A DNA stretch of 64,000 nt, taken from the NCBI RefSeq assembly GCF_023283925.1, contig NZ_JAKIKX010000004.1, positions 1 to 64,000 on the forward strand, given 5' to 3'. Below the pieces are notes generated by a model. It did no database searches. It was not told the origin of the DNA and worked only from the letters and a program-made list of their open reading frames with translations. The position numbers were made by a program, and so were the translations under genes. Positions 63,524-64,000 of the stretch are shown piece after piece. Origin of the DNA: Shewanella marisflavi. GTDB lineage: Bacteria; Pseudomonadota; Gammaproteobacteria; Enterobacterales; Shewanellaceae. The stretch's first letter is position 1; each line of letters opens with the position of its first letter.

Positions 63524-64000
63524 TTAAGGCGTTTGATTTGAAGAGGCGCTGGCTGGATTCAGACGCTTAAGCCAGGCCTGAAATTCTGCATCCATGCTGG
63601 TGCCCCATTGGGTAACCAGGGCCTGATACCTGGGGTAGTCGCCCTTGCGGGTAAAGCCGAGCATAGTCTCTATTTTGTCTCTGTGGTGCTCCATCATGAA
63701 GCGCACCGCCAGATAACCCCAGCGATAGATGCGATCTGTCCCGCCATTTTGCTCATAGCTGGTGTTAAACAGCTCGCTGAGTTCGAACTGCTGTTTGGCG
63801 ATGATCGCTATGGCCGCCGGGTTGTCATCGCCCTGTGAGATATATTCTCCCAAGCCTTCACTCCACCATACTAAATGAGGCAGTAGCGGCGCAGGTTTAG
63901 GGCAATACTCGGGGGCGCTGTGAGAGTCATGTAAAGATGCGCAGAAATCGCCATAGAGATTGAAGTGACCGTCGAGGTAATGCACATACTCGTGGGCCAG
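63524..64000 (-). CDS. M9-family collagenase, 3' part (continues beyond right edge)
   Basis: The last 158 residues of a larger protein. The minus strand enters the window as LAHEYVHYLDGHFNLYGDF, so the zinc motif HEYVH is present at residues 3-7 of the visible part, and the third ligand Glu is in WWSEGLGEYISQG. This spacing and sequence are those of the M9 microbial collagenases of Vibrio and Shewanella relatives, secreted zinc peptidases. The gene ends at 63524 without PKD or collagen-binding domains after the catalytic part. Confidence 0.85.
   Translation of the reverse strand: MAHEYVHYLDGHFNLYGDFCASLHDSHSAPEYCPKPAPLLPHLVWWSEGLGEYISQGDDNPAAIAIIAKQQFELSELFNTSYEQNGGTDRIYRWGYLAVRFMMEHHRDKIETMLGFTRKGDYPRYQALVTQWGTSMDAEFQAWLKRLNPASASSNQTP

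Noticed and set aside
1..64000. CRISPR arrays, tRNA or rRNA genes, complete insertion sequences
   Set aside because: I looked for regular spaced repeats, cloverleaf-like segments and transposase frames and found none that I can support.

Overview
The window looks like the chromosome of a Shewanella-type marine gammaproteobacterium. The evidence is gene order and protein identity: xseB-ispA-dxs beside pomAB and thiI, gcvA-(DUF423)-rlmM, ppnN-xni, nadK/grpE divergent, a sodium-type flagellar stator (PomA/PomB), an NAD-type isocitrate dehydrogenase, and many c-di-GMP proteins. No rRNA, tRNA or CRISPR array was seen.

Bases 1-13741 are AT-rich accessory DNA. They hold one giant Sec-exported RHS/YD-repeat protein (about 3,667 aa) with cadherin-like, PKD, CAP and DUF1566 modules and a unique cysteine-rich C-terminal tip. 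One base after its stop comes a 229-aa six-helix membrane protein, which looks like a toxin-tip/immunity pair. A convergent pair of small unknown genes follows. The accessory DNA ends abruptly inside a ferredoxin gene: only the first 16 codons of yfhL remain (13742-13789), next to the tRNA hydroxylase gene trhP/yegQ. Three copies of a 10-bp repeat sit by the junction, so I read this as the right end of an inserted element.

Bases 14055-33006 are mostly core genome. They contain trhP, an HDOD protein, two GGDEF/EAL proteins, a YbgC-like thioesterase, a periplasmic solute-binding protein, an RhlE-like helicase, a COG0523 metal GTPase, a MATE pump, a TonB-domain protein, nadK, grpE (with a good sigma-32 promoter), and the xseB-ispA-dxs operon of isoprenoid synthesis, in which ispA starts at TTG directly after the xseB stop.

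Bases 33137-55025 hold pomAB (with a sigma-28-like promoter), thiI, gcvA, a small hydrolase, DUF423, rlmM, NAD-isocitrate dehydrogenase, an S9 peptidase (a CRP-like site lies between these last two), a methyltransferase-like membrane protein, DUF3192, ppnN-xni, an apparently active diguanylate cyclase next to a TPR protein with a degenerate GGDEF domain, an M61 peptidase and rdgC.

Bases 55330-59955 form a phosphate-starvation block: porin, phoB, phoR and a PstS-like binding protein whose promoter region carries four PhoB half-sites in perfect 11-bp phase. pstCAB is not in the window. Bases 60640-61982 hold two integron-type gene cassettes, an unknown 106-aa protein and a MarC-family membrane protein, each ended by an attC-like site, with no integrase gene in view. 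After a structured gap with a possible minus-strand small RNA come an esterase and the 3' part of an M9 collagenase gene that runs off the right edge.
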